A DNA stretch of 64,000 nucleotides from Thysanoteuthis rhombus (GCA_963457665.1 OY735212.1:53807338-53871337), one strand, 5' to 3'. Counted from the first letter of the stretch, positions 35,702 through 47,960 are shown. Notes: generated from the sequence alone by a model not told the origin. Made by a program: numbers and translations.

Positions 35702-36119
35702 AAAGCTGATGAAAACTAATGATATCTCTGAATGGAAGGGAAAGGAAAAAGTGGAAAAGTCTGGAAGATTTTTTTATTGCTTTTGTCCAAGTTCTTTACC
35801 CTTCGTTGCTTGTCTGGGCCAAATCCATTGCAATTAAACGAAATGGGAAGATTTAGACGAAAATTTGGATCTTCTTTTTCTTCTCGATCTATTTTCTTCC
35901 ACAGTTTTATTAACATCTCTCACAATGAATGATTTCGGTTTGAGACAGATTTTATTGCTTATGAATTTCGATAGATAGACTGATAGATATCAAAAGACTG
36001 AAATAGAATATGAGATAGATATGAATAGACTGAAATAGGTAGACAGACAGATATATAAATATGAATAGACTGAGATGGATAAATCCTTACTAAAATATAT
36101 GCGACAGATAAACATCAGC

Positions 36120-37568
36120 TTACAATGTTGAGTGTCAGTATGGCTACATGCACCAACCAAATATTCATGGTACAAAGCGTGTTCAAAGTTCAATGAATCG
36201 TTTGACAAAGAGTTGAGTATTGATAATGATATAATTTTCATTCAAGTAACGACAACAAAGGTAATATGTCCTTTTTGTGTGGATTGTCAGATCATGTGCT
36301 CGTTCAAAGAGTCAGTAATGTATTCAATCGTATGTTCTGTTCGATGTTCATATGGGAATGTATAAGTCAGTATGTGTGTTGAGTCGGTAATTAGTGACTG
36401 CGGGTTATTTTCTATTCGCTCTCGTTGAACACCCTTAGTTATTGATTTGTGTTCTTTGAAAGTCACTAATTTGTGTCTTCGCACATCGGGGTTATCAATT
36501 CGTGCGGACCCCTTTGAACATCGAAATAATCCCCTTTGGATGTCGGTGTAATTCTCTTCGAACGTCTGGGGTAACCAATTTTGGCTTCGCGCATCGGGTC
36601 AACAATTTAAACATCGGGGTTAATCAATTGTAGGATGACCCCAGTAATTGCTGTAACGTCCTCTTTGAAACGTCGGAAAACAGTAATTTCTGGGGAGCCC
36701 ATGTGGCTACCTGCACCCACAAAATCTTGATAATACAAAGCGTGTTCAAAGTTCAATGAATCATTTGACCAAGTTGTGAATATTGATACTAATATAATTT
36801 TCATTCAAGTAACAACAAAGATGATATATCCTTTCTGTGTGGATGGTAAGATTATGTGTTTGTTCAAAGAGTCTGTTAGGTATTCAAACGTATGTTCAGT
36901 TCAACGTTTATATAGAAATGTACATGTCAATATGTGTGTGTCAACATAATGAGTATTTTAGAAATTCTGCTAATGTGCGTAGAGTTGTTGCAATGTAGTT
37001 TAAAAATCTTGAAACTCTGAAGGATTTTAGTGGAAAAATTGCTCAATAGACGTTGATATAAGCATAAGTGAGTGTGGAGTGAATATATTTCCCTTGCACA
37101 TCAGATTGTAGTTGAATTGTTGATGAGTGAGAACGATTTAATGTCGCCCACTCTTTTTCTTGAAGGTTTGTGTGTAGATTTTTTATGCTGACTGTCCAAC
37201 TTATTGACGATTGACTTTTGTCTCTGTTCAGGTTGAGTGTGTCAGTTTCCTTCTATCAATGAAGGGGTGGACCCCTGTGTAAGCCAATTTTTCTGATTTG
37301 AAGCTAGCCTGTGATTGGTCATTAATTCGTCGATGTATTGTTAAATCTTATTTTTAAAATTTGTTCACTAACAATTCGGAGGGAAACTCCTGGGACCTAC
37401 TAATATATACTGCTTACTGGTGGACAGGGGTTCGAGGCTAGCATGGCACTCATTTTCTTTATTTATTTACGTGGTCGGCTGTACGATTTGCTACTTGGTT
37501 AATTCCGGTGCCGATAGAAATATGTTTCCAAATAAATTGTCTCTATAAATATCACATTGTGTCAGACT
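36120..37568 (+). repeat. Long unclassified, possibly LTR-type, repeat with internal duplication
   Basis: Two direct blocks at about 36130-36370 and 36705-36950 share 'ACAAAGCGTGTTCAAAGTTC', 'AATGAATC', 'TATAATTTTCATTCAAGTAA' and 'TTCAAAGAGTC'. The right part (36880-37330) is shared with 49190-49640, including 'GTATTCAAACGTATGTTCAG', 'TGTGATTGTAG'-like words and 'GATTGGTCATTAATTCGTC'. The right end has an AATAAA-type signal (37532) followed by 'CTCTATAAATATCACATTGT'. Length and the terminal signal suggest a fossil LTR-like segment, but no gag, pol or primer-binding site was recognised, so the class is open. It is broken and looks old. Confidence 0.4.
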
Positions 37569-37585
37569 TGAACTGTTCAATCTAA

Positions 37586-37586
<1 letters not shown>

Positions 37587-37631
<45 letters not shown>
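37587..37631. repeat. (CA)n microsatellite
   Basis: About 22 CA units, followed by a short TA run at 37638-37649. Confidence 0.98.
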
Positions 37632-37633
<2 letters not shown>

Positions 37634-37649
37634 GCATATATATATATAT

Positions 37650-38365
37650 CAGATGTCTTAGCCAAGATTCCTTCTCAATAGAAATAATAAAACGTTTTTC
37701 CTAGTGAGCCACGCCAGTCACCCCTAATTTGTTCCCTCCTCCTCTCTCTTCCTCTCTCCCTCTTTCCCTCCCTCTCTCCACTCTCTGTCTATTGCATTGT
37801 CCTGTTTTCCCCTCGTGTACTTTTGCTGTCGTCGTACGCAATGACAGTGCAACGAGGTTCAAAGAAATCGCTTTGAAGTCTTTCATATGACAAGAAGGCC
37901 GAAGGATTCGAAGCCGAAACTATTTATATTGGTTTTGGAAATAATGCAGCCCCCAACACTTGAATCATTCCAGTCTAACGGATCAGATCAAAGAGACATT
38001 TTTTTGTTTTGTGAAGGCGATGAATAGTAAAACAGAGGAACATATAATTGAAAAAGTTCTTGTATCTATATCGATTGCTGCTTTCAATGAAAGACTGAAA
38101 AGGACATTCTGAAGTGGGGAGGAGCGAAGTTTGAATCAGTTTTTCTTCTATGAATAAATACGTAGATAAAGAAGGAAACTATGCAACTTGTAATATCTCT
38201 TTTATGTTACGCAGGATAACATAGTTTTTGTATTGTGCATATGGATGTAGAAAGTATATGTATATGTATATATAGAGAGATAAGGTCTTGAGTCAGACAG
38301 ATTCCCGCTTCATCACCCAACTTCCTTCCATTCAATCTCCAGACACGTATTTTTTTCATTTTCTC
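37650..38365. other. Non-coding stretch
   Basis: No gene recognised. A pyrimidine-rich patch of CCTCTCTC-like words lies at 37735-37790. Around 37895-37925 'AAGGCCGAAGGATTCGAAGC' then CGAAAC resembles a hammerhead helix II plus GAAAC but lacks a proper core and cleavage triplet. Confidence 0.5.
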
Positions 38366-38370
38366 ATCTT

Positions 38371-38417
38371 ACGTTTTGATAACGGACGGGTCTAAAAACG
38401 CCCGAAACGTGTCACGT
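38371..38417 (+). ncRNA. Hammerhead-ribozyme-like relic
   Basis: In order: ACGT (helix I 5' side), a core that reads TTGATAA where CTGANGA is expected, CGGA (extra), helix II CGGG...CCCG (38387-38390 with 38400-38403), GAAAC, loop GT, cleavage triplet GTC (38411-38413) and ACGT (helix I 3' side). The GAAAC side, the minimal helix III and the GTC site are intact; the core and helix II junction are not, so cleavage is unlikely. Confidence 0.4.
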
Positions 38418-38529
38418 TAATGAAAGATTTTTTTTCCGAAATCTGGTCTCCACTATGCCCTCCACCTCTGTGTCTATCTTTCTCTCTCTTTTTCTCTCTC
38501 CCCACCTCTCTCTCTCTATATATATATAT

Positions 38530-38846
38530 GGAAATGGGTGAAGAATCTGACGGAAATAATTATAAATTGCGTTATATCATATTGAAACGCTCTCTGAAAT
38601 GATCCCCCGTTATGTCATAGTGAATATATCATTTGGCCAAGACAACGTGAATAGAATAAGCAATTAAAGAAAATGGGGCTGCTGTACGAATCGAACCTGC
38701 AGCCGATAGGGCAGCCGCTTCAACGTAGCGCTGCTCTTATCGTCGATAATGTGAAGTCCCAATTAACTGATTCAAGTCCAAATTTCTATTTCGTTCATTC
38801 ACTGTCTGTATCTGTTCTATTTGTTTCTTTCAACGCGAACAATTAG
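38530..38846 (-). repeat. tRNA-derived SINE (reverse), family C
   Basis: On the minus strand the head reads 'GATAAGAGCAGCGCTACG', 'TTGAAGCGGCTGCCCTATCG' and 'GCTGCAGGTTCGATTCGTAC' (pol III B box at about 38690), then a body 'ACGTTGTCTTGGCCAAATGA', 'TATATTCACTATGACATAAC' and a tail 'CAATATGATATAACGCAAT' that ends next to a (TA)n run at 38516-38529. The region 38770-38846 corresponds to the leader seen in the 61320 copy. Length near 310 bases. A (TA)n tail at the 3' end fits a retroposed SINE. Confidence 0.8.
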
Positions 38847-38849
38847 CAC

Positions 38850-40120
38850 ATTGGTATTGAGTGTACTGAAAGGTTGTGTAATCGATTCTTGACGTGGATG
38901 TCACTCACCCTTGGGCAGGTTCATGCATACTACCGGGCAGATTAGCGCATGCCCGCACACACCCTCCGACAAGCTAACGTAGTCCATGCAGCTTTTCGTG
39001 TTTGAGAGCGGAAGTTTGGGTTTGAGATTCAGATATGACATTTTTAAAATTCTTACAGCCCTAAACGATATTTGGTAATCCTTCGTTGTATAAAGGCAAA
39101 AACTTGAACCATTGTCGAAATCGACTTCGAATGCAGAAAAGGACAAAAACAAAGTGACTTAACTGAAGCCGTACAAATATCATTGTATCAAATAACGATT
39201 GTAAAATTTTGCATACAAAAAAAAAAAAATATTCTTTTAAGAATCCGCAGGAAACGAAAGAATTATGGATTGAAAGCAAGAACAAATCTTGCAAAAATTA
39301 TTGTTATCTATTTCTTTCGAGTTTTTTCTAACATTTTTCAGAATCCAGTGCAGCCAAATATAGTTCGTTATTTTTCCAAGTATTGTTCTCATTGGAAACC
39401 TTATCACACACTATTTTTTTTTATCAAAACTTAAACATTTCAGAAAGAAGTGATCGACAGATTCGGTATTCAAAGAAATATCACTCTTCTAAGTTTATGC
39501 TTAGATACGGTTATTTGAAAAGATATGGCTGCTGACTAAAGTCAAAAACTGAAGTCAAAAACAATAAATGATAACCCAAACATTAAGAGTTCTGAAAACT
39601 GACAAATTTCACTGACGAAACGGTTTTATGGATTATAAGCAGGGACAATTATTAGCGAAAATCATTGTTATCTTTTTTTTACGAACTTTTTTCGACTAAG
39701 ATAAAATTTTCAGCATCCAGTGTAGCTAAGTATATTTGGTTATCAATAGCTGAAATTGTCTTAAAAATGACTAAAATCAGCGAGATTTTGCATTTATCGA
39801 AGAGAATGATTATGAGAATCTAGAACAAATTATTTCTGTCATACTCATTTTTCATATTATCAGATATGATTAGACATCGTAGATTATCATTCAATAAATT
39901 AGGGGAGAATCGGCCAGATCTAATCGTAAAATTCCCTATATAGCCGGTCTGTTTTTGCCCACTCCTTCAGTACTAGGACTATCAGGCACTTGGAAAAGTC
40001 AGCTTGTCAACCAAGTATTTCCTTTACCCCCTCTCCTTCATTAACGTTCTCATTCTGATATCTTTTTTTTTTTGTCCCCCCCTTTCATTAAAGGCATACA
40101 CGCACACATCCAAACAAACG
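38850..40120. other. Non-coding stretch without recognised features
   Basis: A loosely repeated block, 'GAAACG...TTATGGATT...AAGCA' near 39255 and near 39618, each followed by 'TTATTGTTATCT' or 'CATTGTTATCTTTT' and then 'AGTGCAGCCAA(G)TAT' or 'AGTGTAGCTAAGTAT', indicates an old direct duplication with a period of about 370 bases. No gene is seen. Confidence 0.5.
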
Positions 40121-40121
40121 T

Positions 40122-40123
<2 letters not shown>

Positions 40124-40201
<78 letters not shown>
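40124..40201. repeat. (TA)n microsatellite
   Basis: About 39 TA units. Confidence 0.99.
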
Positions 40202-40203
<2 letters not shown>

Positions 40204-40374
40204 ATGTGCATGTTCAGAGATGCAGTGCTCTCGGAACTCAACGAGCGCTACTCCGGCACATCTGTAATTTTTTCAAAGCCAAAATAGATGAACTCAACGG
40301 GATACATTTTAAACCTCCCTAATGGTCGTGTGTGTGCGGGGGGTGGAGAATATAGGAGATGGCAAACGTTTCTT

Positions 40375-40540
40375 TGGTTGTTTATTCTATTCATGTTGTG
40401 TTGGCCAAATGATACGTTCATCGTGTAGTAAAAGGAGATCATTTAAAATATAGTTTTAGTGTAATATAATGCGATTCTAAAATTATTTCTTTCGGATCAT
40501 GTATTCATTTCTTAATAATACATATCTATTGAAAACAAAA
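40375..40540 (+). repeat. SINE family C, 3' part (forward)
   Basis: 'GTTGTGTTGGCCAAATGATA', 'CAT...CGTGTAGTAAAAGGAG', 'ATCATTTAAAATATAGTTTT', 'TATAATGCGATTCTAAAATT', 'TTCGGATCATGTATTCATTT' and 'CTTAATAATACATAT'. It lacks the tRNA-like head. Confidence 0.75.
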
Positions 40541-40784
40541 CTCACTTGTCCCCATATACGTATGTCACCAAAGCTGCCCGATTTTTCCAAATCTTCCTCA
40601 TCTTCCCTTTCCCCGCCTTATAAAAGTCCTTTGTTCAAGTCTTATCCGTCCAACCACGTCTTCTGAGTTGGTTTTCCGAATTTTGAGAAAAAAGGCAAAA
40701 CTAAAAAAAACAAACAAATATTTTTCCAAGAAAAGAACATAATTCTTGAAAGAAGGAAAAAATTACCACAGCCGTTAGTGAGAT

Positions 40785-41465
40785 CTATTACATAGAAACA
40801 AGAAATGAATTTTATGTGTATAGGATGCCTTCCAAACGTATGCAGTCGGTGGGGATAGGCCCTTCAATAGAAACACTAAGAAACAGCCGACAATCCTCAC
40901 TGACAGCCAGAACATCTTGAAGCGCTGGGAAAAACATTTCAACACACTCCTAAACAGGGATTCTATTGCTGCTGAAGACTTCCTTTGGAACGTGCTCAAA
41001 CACCAGAATAATCACCACCACCCAATCAGGATTCAAGCGAAGCCATCAATACAATGAAGCCAAAGAGAGCACCCAAATCGTATTCGAAATGGAGACATCT
41101 TTGAAAAAATGCTTTTTATTGTCTTCTTTGAAATCTGGGAATCCCAGAGGGAGTGTTCAGATCTGAAAAAAATACTATAATCGTTCATATTTTCAAAAAT
41201 GTTTCAACTATTGTGACATGTCCCTGCTTTCCATCGCAAGAAAAATCTTGGCCAGAATCCTGCTCAACCATCCCCAAGTCATCTCTGCGAAGATCCTTTC
41301 TGAGTCACAGTGTAGATTTCGAGCATCCAGAGGAATAATCAACATGGAATTATGTTTGAGAAAAGCTTCAGCAAAAGTGTTGAGAGCAACAAAAACCTTT
41401 TATTTTAGTTTTCTACGACCTCAAAAAAATTTGCTATGCAGATGGCTCTCTAAAACGCTTCAGTT
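40785..41465 (+). mobile_element. LINE remnant, reverse-transcriptase N-terminal region
   Basis: Broken forward frames give the conserved approach to the RT domain of RTE/CR1-type LINEs: PSKRMQSVGIGPSIET, then ILTDSQNILKRWEKHFNTLL (about 40888-40948), a degraded linker with FFEIWESQRECSDLKK, IVHIFKN, and then MSLLSIARKILARILLN (41218-41268), ILSESQCRFRASRGIINMEL (about 41302-41360), corresponding to the family pattern GISLLSIAGKILARI..LPESQCGFR..RGT.DMIF. Homology ends near 41465 before the catalytic YxDD region. Several frame changes; inactive. Confidence 0.8.
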
Positions 41466-41680
41466 GCCCTAGTTGCCGCAGCTGATTTGTAAGACTCATT
41501 ATTTCAAGAACGTTTATGATCATTTGGTCTGAATATCAACATAGAAAACTAAATTCCTCGCATGATTTACTTCAAGGACAAACCTTCTAGAATGAAACAT
41601 CACCATTTCGAATACTTTTCTGGAACAGATAATTTCCCCTACTTTGGGAGTCTTCATGAAGGATGTGGAAAATAGGACTT

Positions 41681-41683
<3 letters not shown>

Positions 41684-41763
<80 letters not shown>
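41684..41763. repeat. (TA)n microsatellite
   Basis: About 40 TA units. Confidence 0.99.
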
Positions 41764-41766
<3 letters not shown>

Positions 41767-41879
41767 GTGTATGTATAATATCTACTTATATAATGGACAG
41801 TGTAATTTCCTTGGTTGTCTTGTTCGTGACCATGGACTCTTTCATTGTAACAATTTCTTATTGTTTATTTCCTCTAAAA

Positions 41880-42100
41880 GGTCATCTAATGGAGGCAGTG
41901 CACACCCACTTGCTCTCTCTCTCTCTCTCCCTCTCTCCCTCTCTCTCTCTCTCTTACACCTGTAATCTCCTGTATTTGGCACCAGCGCAACCTCCGATGA
42001 CTCAGCCATTCAGGAAATCTCAAGAAAACTTTTCCTTATAAATTGATCGTAATGGCTTTTTTCCTTCACGCCATTTCAACTAACGAAAGACTTCCACAGA
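41880..42100 (+). repeat. Dispersed repeat with internal CT-rich tract
   Basis: 'CTAATGGAGGCAGTGCACAC' then a CT-rich run (41911-41956) and 'CCGATGACTCAGCC'. A related block is at 19478-19570 ('TTATGGAGGCAGCACACATT', 'CCTCTCTTTTCAACAC', 'CCGACAACTCAG'). Confidence 0.5.
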
Positions 42101-42178
42101 AACACTTTACTGTGGATTGCGTGCTAGACTTGAATTTTTTCTCAAGGGTTAATTTAGTATATATATGTAATGTGCACG

Positions 42179-42228
<50 letters not shown>
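42179..42228. repeat. (TA)n microsatellite
   Basis: About 25 AT units. Confidence 0.99.
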
Positions 42229-42229
42229 T

Positions 42230-43950
42230 AACTAGGGTACCTAGTGCAGTCCGGAAAAGAAAAGATTATAAAAACACATTATACTAAGGATATTCTATGG
42301 AGATCCCATAAAAATAAAAAAAAGTGGGTGTGCTTGACCTGTGAAATCTTAAAACCGAATAAAAAAGAATTATCTGAAGAAATTGTTTGTGCTTTTAAGA
42401 TCAGCGATTCTTATGACAAAGTCTTATTTTGGGAGAAAATACAGTTTTTATGGAGCTGGAATATCAATATATTGTAACCAACACACGGAGATTCCCAAAA
42501 AGTTACCGCATGCCAATATCAGGTGATTCTAAGGTGTACATGAATAATTGAATGAAATAAAATTAAACATTAGTTTACATTCAGCGAGTCCTTGTAATAA
42601 AAGTTAGCTGTCAGCTATAATCCTTGCCTCCGCTAAATATTTAGCGGCTTATCAGTTTAGCGTTTTCGTTATCTGTGCCTACTACTGGACAAATGGAGAA
42701 CTGTGTAGAGATTTCAAGATACAATTAAAAGGAATTGCAGTTGTGATGATATGGACATGACTGCGAAAATGATTTATAGAGTGAGAAAATGAATAAGAGA
42801 CATGAACCACACCAGAGTGATGTCCAATACAGAGTGCCACACCGACCACCGTCTTGTTCTACGGAAACTAATTCCTCTCAACCATCATTTTGTCTCAAAC
42901 CAGTGTAAAACAATTGCATCATCACAAAACTAAAAGAAAACATATGTACGTAATTGCAGCAGAGACACTGACAAGGCAAATAACATATAATTTATTATTG
43001 ATGGGGAATGTCAGCGTTCACCTCAATTAGGAAATTGATTTTCTTCAAATTTCTCCAAATAATGACAACACAAATATTCATGTCAAACAAGATTATTTCT
43101 TTCTCCATTGGAAAATCAATTTTTCCTCTTCATACATAGATTTTACTTGGGTGGGAGGAAAGATGAAGTTCCAATTTGAAATTAAAGCCAAAGAAGAGGA
43201 AATCATTCTGGAAGATCCTCAGGGTCGGCTGCCTCTAAAACAAACAGAAGGGAGATTTTATGAACCAGCCAAGAAACCCCTCAACAAGAAAATCATTCTT
43301 CGAACGTGAGTCAACATCCTCAACGCGATAACTTAGAGTCATTTGCCAAACTCATGACAAGCATAGGATCTCACAAAAAGTCAGAACGAGTATCTACACC
43401 CGACATACTCTGCGATGCCTTGAAAGATGGCCAGGGGAAGTTATCGGCAAAAAGGGGTAAAGGGTTCGAATGACTTTTGTTTTGTTCTCAGCAATGATTC
43501 AATTTGCATTCAATTTGCAACACAAGAGGATTTTGACACGTTCGTTAAACGCCAACAGACAATGTGCCTGGCACATTCCTCGTACGTCAAGCAAATACCG
43601 ACATCACAAAACGCTTTCCTTTTAATGGTAATAAATCAACAAAACCAGGAAAACAAATGATATTGTTTTAGAAAGTGAGTGATGTGCAGAAGATGAGTTC
43701 TATAAATGAGCACTGAAACGAAAATGTTGATGATGGCTATTTCTTCCGATTGGAAACCGCTCAATATTTAGCCTCACCGAGGGGGCGAGATGATAATGAT
43801 GATGATGAAAACAAGGACACTAGGGCGGATTTATTAGAGAGGCTGGAAGCCCAACTGGATGCCATAACCAGCTATACGAAGGTCACTTCTCCTGGCGCTC
43901 TCTGATATCACATGAAATCCGCCATCCTAGAAACACCCCCAAAATCTCCT
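42230..43950. other. Non-coding stretch; possible LINE debris at the right
   Basis: Open frames at 42244-42477 and 43427-43660 (77 codons each) are not recognised. The stretch 43290-43960 carries open pieces in changing frames that may belong to the LINE fragment that becomes recognisable at 43960, but similarity is too weak to claim. Confidence 0.4.
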
Positions 43951-43959
43951 CAGCTTCTC

Positions 43960-44245
43960 CACAAAAAGGAACCGTGACTGGTTCGACGAAAACAACCTGA
44001 AGATAAAAGAAGTACTAACGAAAAAGAAATTCGCACTTCATGCAAAAAACGCTTCAAGCCAAGGAAGTCACACTCTCCAACAAGGCGCTCAGGCTCTACA
44101 AATTGAGGGTAGGACCAACCTCACAGACACAGTCAGGATTTACGCGGATGTTGGCGACTAAGAAGTTTTTTAGGCAGAACGGCCCAAGGTCCGGTGTGGC
44201 GCTGACGAGTTTGTACTGCACATCAACAAAGATAATTTATATGAA
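43960..44245 (+). mobile_element. LINE remnant (segment between endonuclease and reverse transcriptase)
   Basis: One frame reads RDWFDENNLKIKEVLTKKKF (about 43974-44033), ALHAKNASSQ, then in the next piece LTDTVRIYADVGD and FRQNGPRSG-like words. Many RTE/CR1-type LINE ORFs carry W FDEN...I..LL.KK before the RT. It is probably the same lineage as 40785-41465. A (CA)n array follows at 44284. Confidence 0.55.
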
Positions 44246-44283
44246 AAGGATTTCTTCAAAATATGCGAGTAACTTTTGCATCA

Positions 44284-44337
44284 ACACACACACACACACA
44301 CACACACGCACGCACGCACGCACGCACGCACACACAC
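44284..44337. repeat. (CA)n/(CGCA)n microsatellite
   Basis: CA units, five GCAC units, then CA units again. Confidence 0.98.
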
Positions 44338-44369
44338 TTGTATTTAAGAGATAGACTTATTCGGTTCGA

Positions 44370-44640
44370 CAGAACGAATTATGAATTGCGTTATATCATA
44401 TAGAAACTTATTTTAAATGATCTTTTGTTACACGGTTAATATATCACTTAATTTAGACAACGTAAATAATTAAACAATTAAAAATTAATCTGTCACCGAT
44501 AGGGTAGCCGCTTCAACGAAGCGATGCTCTCACTATTGAGCTAAACAACTGCTGATAATGCAAAGGCAAAAATAACTGCTCTCAGTCCAAATTGTCATAA
44601 CGTTTATTCTCGGTCTATTCATCCCTTTCAATGCAACAGT
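44370..44640 (-). repeat. tRNA-derived SINE (reverse), family C
   Basis: On the minus strand the head reads 'AGTTGTTTAGCTCAATAGTG' then AGAGCATCGCTTCG, a good pol III A box (TTAGCTCAAT) about 44529-44545, followed by 'AAGCGGCTACCCTATCGG'. The B-box part has been lost by a short deletion. The body 'CGTTGTCTAAATTAAGTGAT' and the tail 'TCTATATGATATAACGCAAT' follow. Shares the full plan with 38530 and 61320. Confidence 0.8.
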
Positions 44641-44644
44641 ACAT

Positions 44645-46990
44645 TCACACATATATATGTATTTCTTTTCAAGTACGACAGAGAAGTGACCAAACTTATT
44701 CCATGTGAAAACTCACCTAGAATAAGTTGTTTTAGAGCTGCATGACATTGAAAACATTTTGTCGATTTTATTTTTACAAATGCTGTCACAGGATTTTAAC
44801 ACAGGTATAATATATGTGGGGCAGGTATAAAATTAAGGAGGATTATCATTGGTCATTTTTGTTATTAATATATTAACGGAGTGAAATGAAATCATCATGC
44901 AGCGAAACATCTACAATAGTGTCATTTAATTACTGCACAAAATGAGGATGGTCGCTACGCCTTGGGGTGAGCATAAAAATCAAAGATTGTGGTGAGCATA
45001 ATAGGAGAATGAATGAATTTAATCAAAAAATTTAATTTCAGAAAAACTGATAAATTTAGGAGTATTAAATTTGATTAATTTGGTTAAAGTTGGTCCAAGA
45101 ACCATCTCGATGAGTTGATGCAACAAAACGATTGGCCAAACAATCAGCTGCTAAATTTGTCCGAAACCGATTTTGGCTAAGAATTTATAGACCGCCGGGA
45201 CTTGAAAGGCTTTGGACATTTTGCCCCCGGTCAATCATCCTCACCGGGCACGCATTAACTAATTGGAATTGGTTGGTTGGCTTGCGGCACGCTTCGGGTT
45301 TAGTAGCAAATATAAATTCTTTTCGTCTCCGGCCTGCAATTTCCCAGGTCCTCTGACTTTTTGGCTTTAGCCCAAATAGAAAAACCAGCCATTATTTGCC
45401 CTCCTCAATGGCCGCCCCATTTCCTCCAACATTCGACCACTGCCACTTGACACATATTCCGACCGAGCGCTCGAAGCTGGAGTTTCGACAGTCCATCTAT
45501 CCGTCTGTCTTTCCACATGAATCTGCCACAAGCACCACCATTACAACCAAATTTGACACGGCTTCTTTTCCACCATCGGCGACCAGCTCACCACGGCGAT
45601 TGCTCGCAGACGTACGTTTTCCCCGTTGCGTCCTCGGCTCTCCACGGCATCTCCCCCGGCACGGCACGTTCATTTATGGTAATGGTCACGTGATGCTCAC
45701 TCTTTGTGACGTGGCGGGAAGATAGACGATTGTGAAAGTGGATGGAAGTGTGTGTGTGTGTGACGGGGTAGTGATAAAGATAGGTGTTAGGAAAGAGAAA
45801 GAGAGAAACCGGGAGTGGGTGGAAGAAATTGAGAAGGAGAGCTTTCAAAGAAATGGTCTGAGGTTCTAAAAGGAGAGAAAATAGAAGAGAAAAACGGAAG
45901 AGAGAAGAGAAGGGCAGACTAGACGTTGATCTAGCGGAAGTCTCGGAGGTTCAGACACACCCCATTTTTAAAGATATCAAGATAAAGAAATTTTATCAAT
46001 AAAAAAAACAAGAACCATGAGTTCAACGATGCAGCCACCATCCATACGTCCATATGTGTGTTATCCGAATTCACAGGGATTCTAAACGAAGTATTAGTTG
46101 CATTACTAGTTTTGGTTGTAGCAACAGTGAATTTACAATCTTTATCAATTATTTGTTCTGGAGTCTTAGTGTATGGTTATTTTTTTTGATAATTAAGCTT
46201 CAAATGAGTTTATATAACAATTTTTGCGATAATGTTTACTTAGTTTTATCTCACTCCATGAATATATTAATAGCAAATTCATTATTTTTTAATAAACAGT
46301 TTTAGCTATTAATAATAAACGATACTTGGTAACACACTAAAAAGTGAACGCTTGATTCGTCATCTTTTGATGACATCACACCTCTTATGACATAATTGTA
46401 GCTGGTTAACTAAAATACGACCCCTTCCCTCTTCCAATTATTTAACATAAATGGGACTGACCGACGGACTGACTGGCCGACTGACAACCCGAAAAACGTC
46501 TTATAGAGATGCATGGACACATCTGAAAGCTCAAATAATTCCAAGTAATCATAAATTGACCTTACAAATGAACAAGAGTGGTTGCTGCAAAGTCAAACTC
46601 CATTCTACTTCTTTGTGTATATAATAAACATAAAATTATGAAGAAATATCCTGTCAGTATAAATGTATCATATCGGTAAGAGATACAACTACCAATCAGT
46701 TGGATGTGATTTCAAATAAATATATTGTCAATCCCCCTTAAAATAGTGAGGATTGTTCTTCTTGTTTTTGTTACGGTAGAAAAACAAAACCAACTCCAGG
46801 TTTTGACTGGAATTAGACAAAAATTATTATTTTATTTTTCAATCTGAAATAAGATGTCTTCCGTCGTATTCGTGAAAAATATTTGTTTATTTATGTTGTT
46901 GTTGCAGATTTCTTGGATTTTAGAAGCACCCTTGCCTCTCTGTAAGAGGCTCTGTCCGTCAATCGGTCGGTAGGTTTGTCCCACATTGTT
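44645..46990. other. Non-coding stretch with a locally G+C-rich block
   Basis: Between about 45380 and 45720 the sequence turns C+G-rich with several CpGs, a CACGTG E-box (about 45686) and a TGACGTGG CRE-like site (about 45707). A 109-codon frame (45396-45725) and an 86-codon minus frame overlap there; neither shows a known domain. Outside this block the region is A+T-rich and no feature is recognised. Confidence 0.4.
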
Positions 46991-47539
46991 TCTCGGCTTT
47001 TTCAAAGTCAGATTTACTTGAAATTTGGTAGAAAGGTGTCCCTTGATAAGACGCTTCCTATCTAAAAAGATCTTCCATTTAGGATCACGTGATCTGGCAA
47101 TAATGTCCTTCAAACTTGGTGTTTTAAAATCGATTTTCTCAGCTGCTTCGAATCAGATTTACTTATTTTCAATGATAGAAGCTTCATTGAACTTTTGGCT
47201 CTTTTTTAATACTCTTCAGCCAATTTTAGCGTTAAAGAACTGCTAATCAATTGTAAGTGAAGAATGTAGGATTATATAATATTACAAACCAGCTGTAGGT
47301 TTTATTTGTAAACTTCTTTTTGATGGACTACTTCACATGGCTAAAGGGCCCCAACTGTCCTGCTACTTACCCGTGGACTCATGCTTTTCCAAAAGACATT
47401 TGAGAGAAACCAACATAAACAGTCTCGGCCAAAACTCGAACTTGATCCGCTGAAACTTGTTTTCCCGTATCGGTAATCGTTACGCCATTATGCACCTCCA
47501 ATTTGCCTAAGCGTTGATCAATCAATTCAAAGACAGAAA

Positions 47540-47960
47540 TTATAATCAGCAGCAGCAGCAACAGTAGCAGCTTTTAACGTTCATCGCTGAACAGAAACCT
47601 TCCTCAAGATTCGCCAGATCTCTCGGTTATGGTCGTCGCGGTGCAAATATCTTCTGATCTTCTCCAAATCGACACACCATTTTATATCTAAATGATCTTT
47701 GGGTTGTTGCAATGTTCAGTGGTTATCTGACATTCCAGCAACATGGCCAACCCATTGCCATTTTGTTTTTTTCTAATGGATTGTATATTTCAGACTTTTT
47801 TCTCTAATATATTGTGCTGTCTTGTGGTCTCTCCTTGTGATGTAAAGCATGATTCTTTCTTGTGCACGTTGCAGGGTCCTTAGTTTGAGAGGCAGACCTT
47901 TGATTAAGTTCCATGTTCCAGCTCCATAATTGACTAAAGAGAGGACGCATTAGTTGTGGA
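47540..47960 (-). mobile_element. LINE 3' end (minus strand), copy 2 of 3
   Basis: On the minus strand it reads LQRARERIMLYITRRDHKTA (about 47875-47815), QYIREKSEI, KWQWVGHVAGMSDN (about 47765-47720) and IKWCVDLEKIRRYLHRDD, the post-RT tail of RTE/CR1-type LINEs, in which the block KWQWAGHVARM is a landmark. The ORF end carries a (CAG)n-type run at 47549-47572. Upstream homology ends near 47960. A few frame breaks. Confidence 0.85.

Noticed and set aside
37890-37930. Hammerhead on the plus strand (AAGCCGAAAC)
   Set aside because: Helix-II-like pairing and GAAAC are present, but the core and a GTH cleavage triplet are missing.
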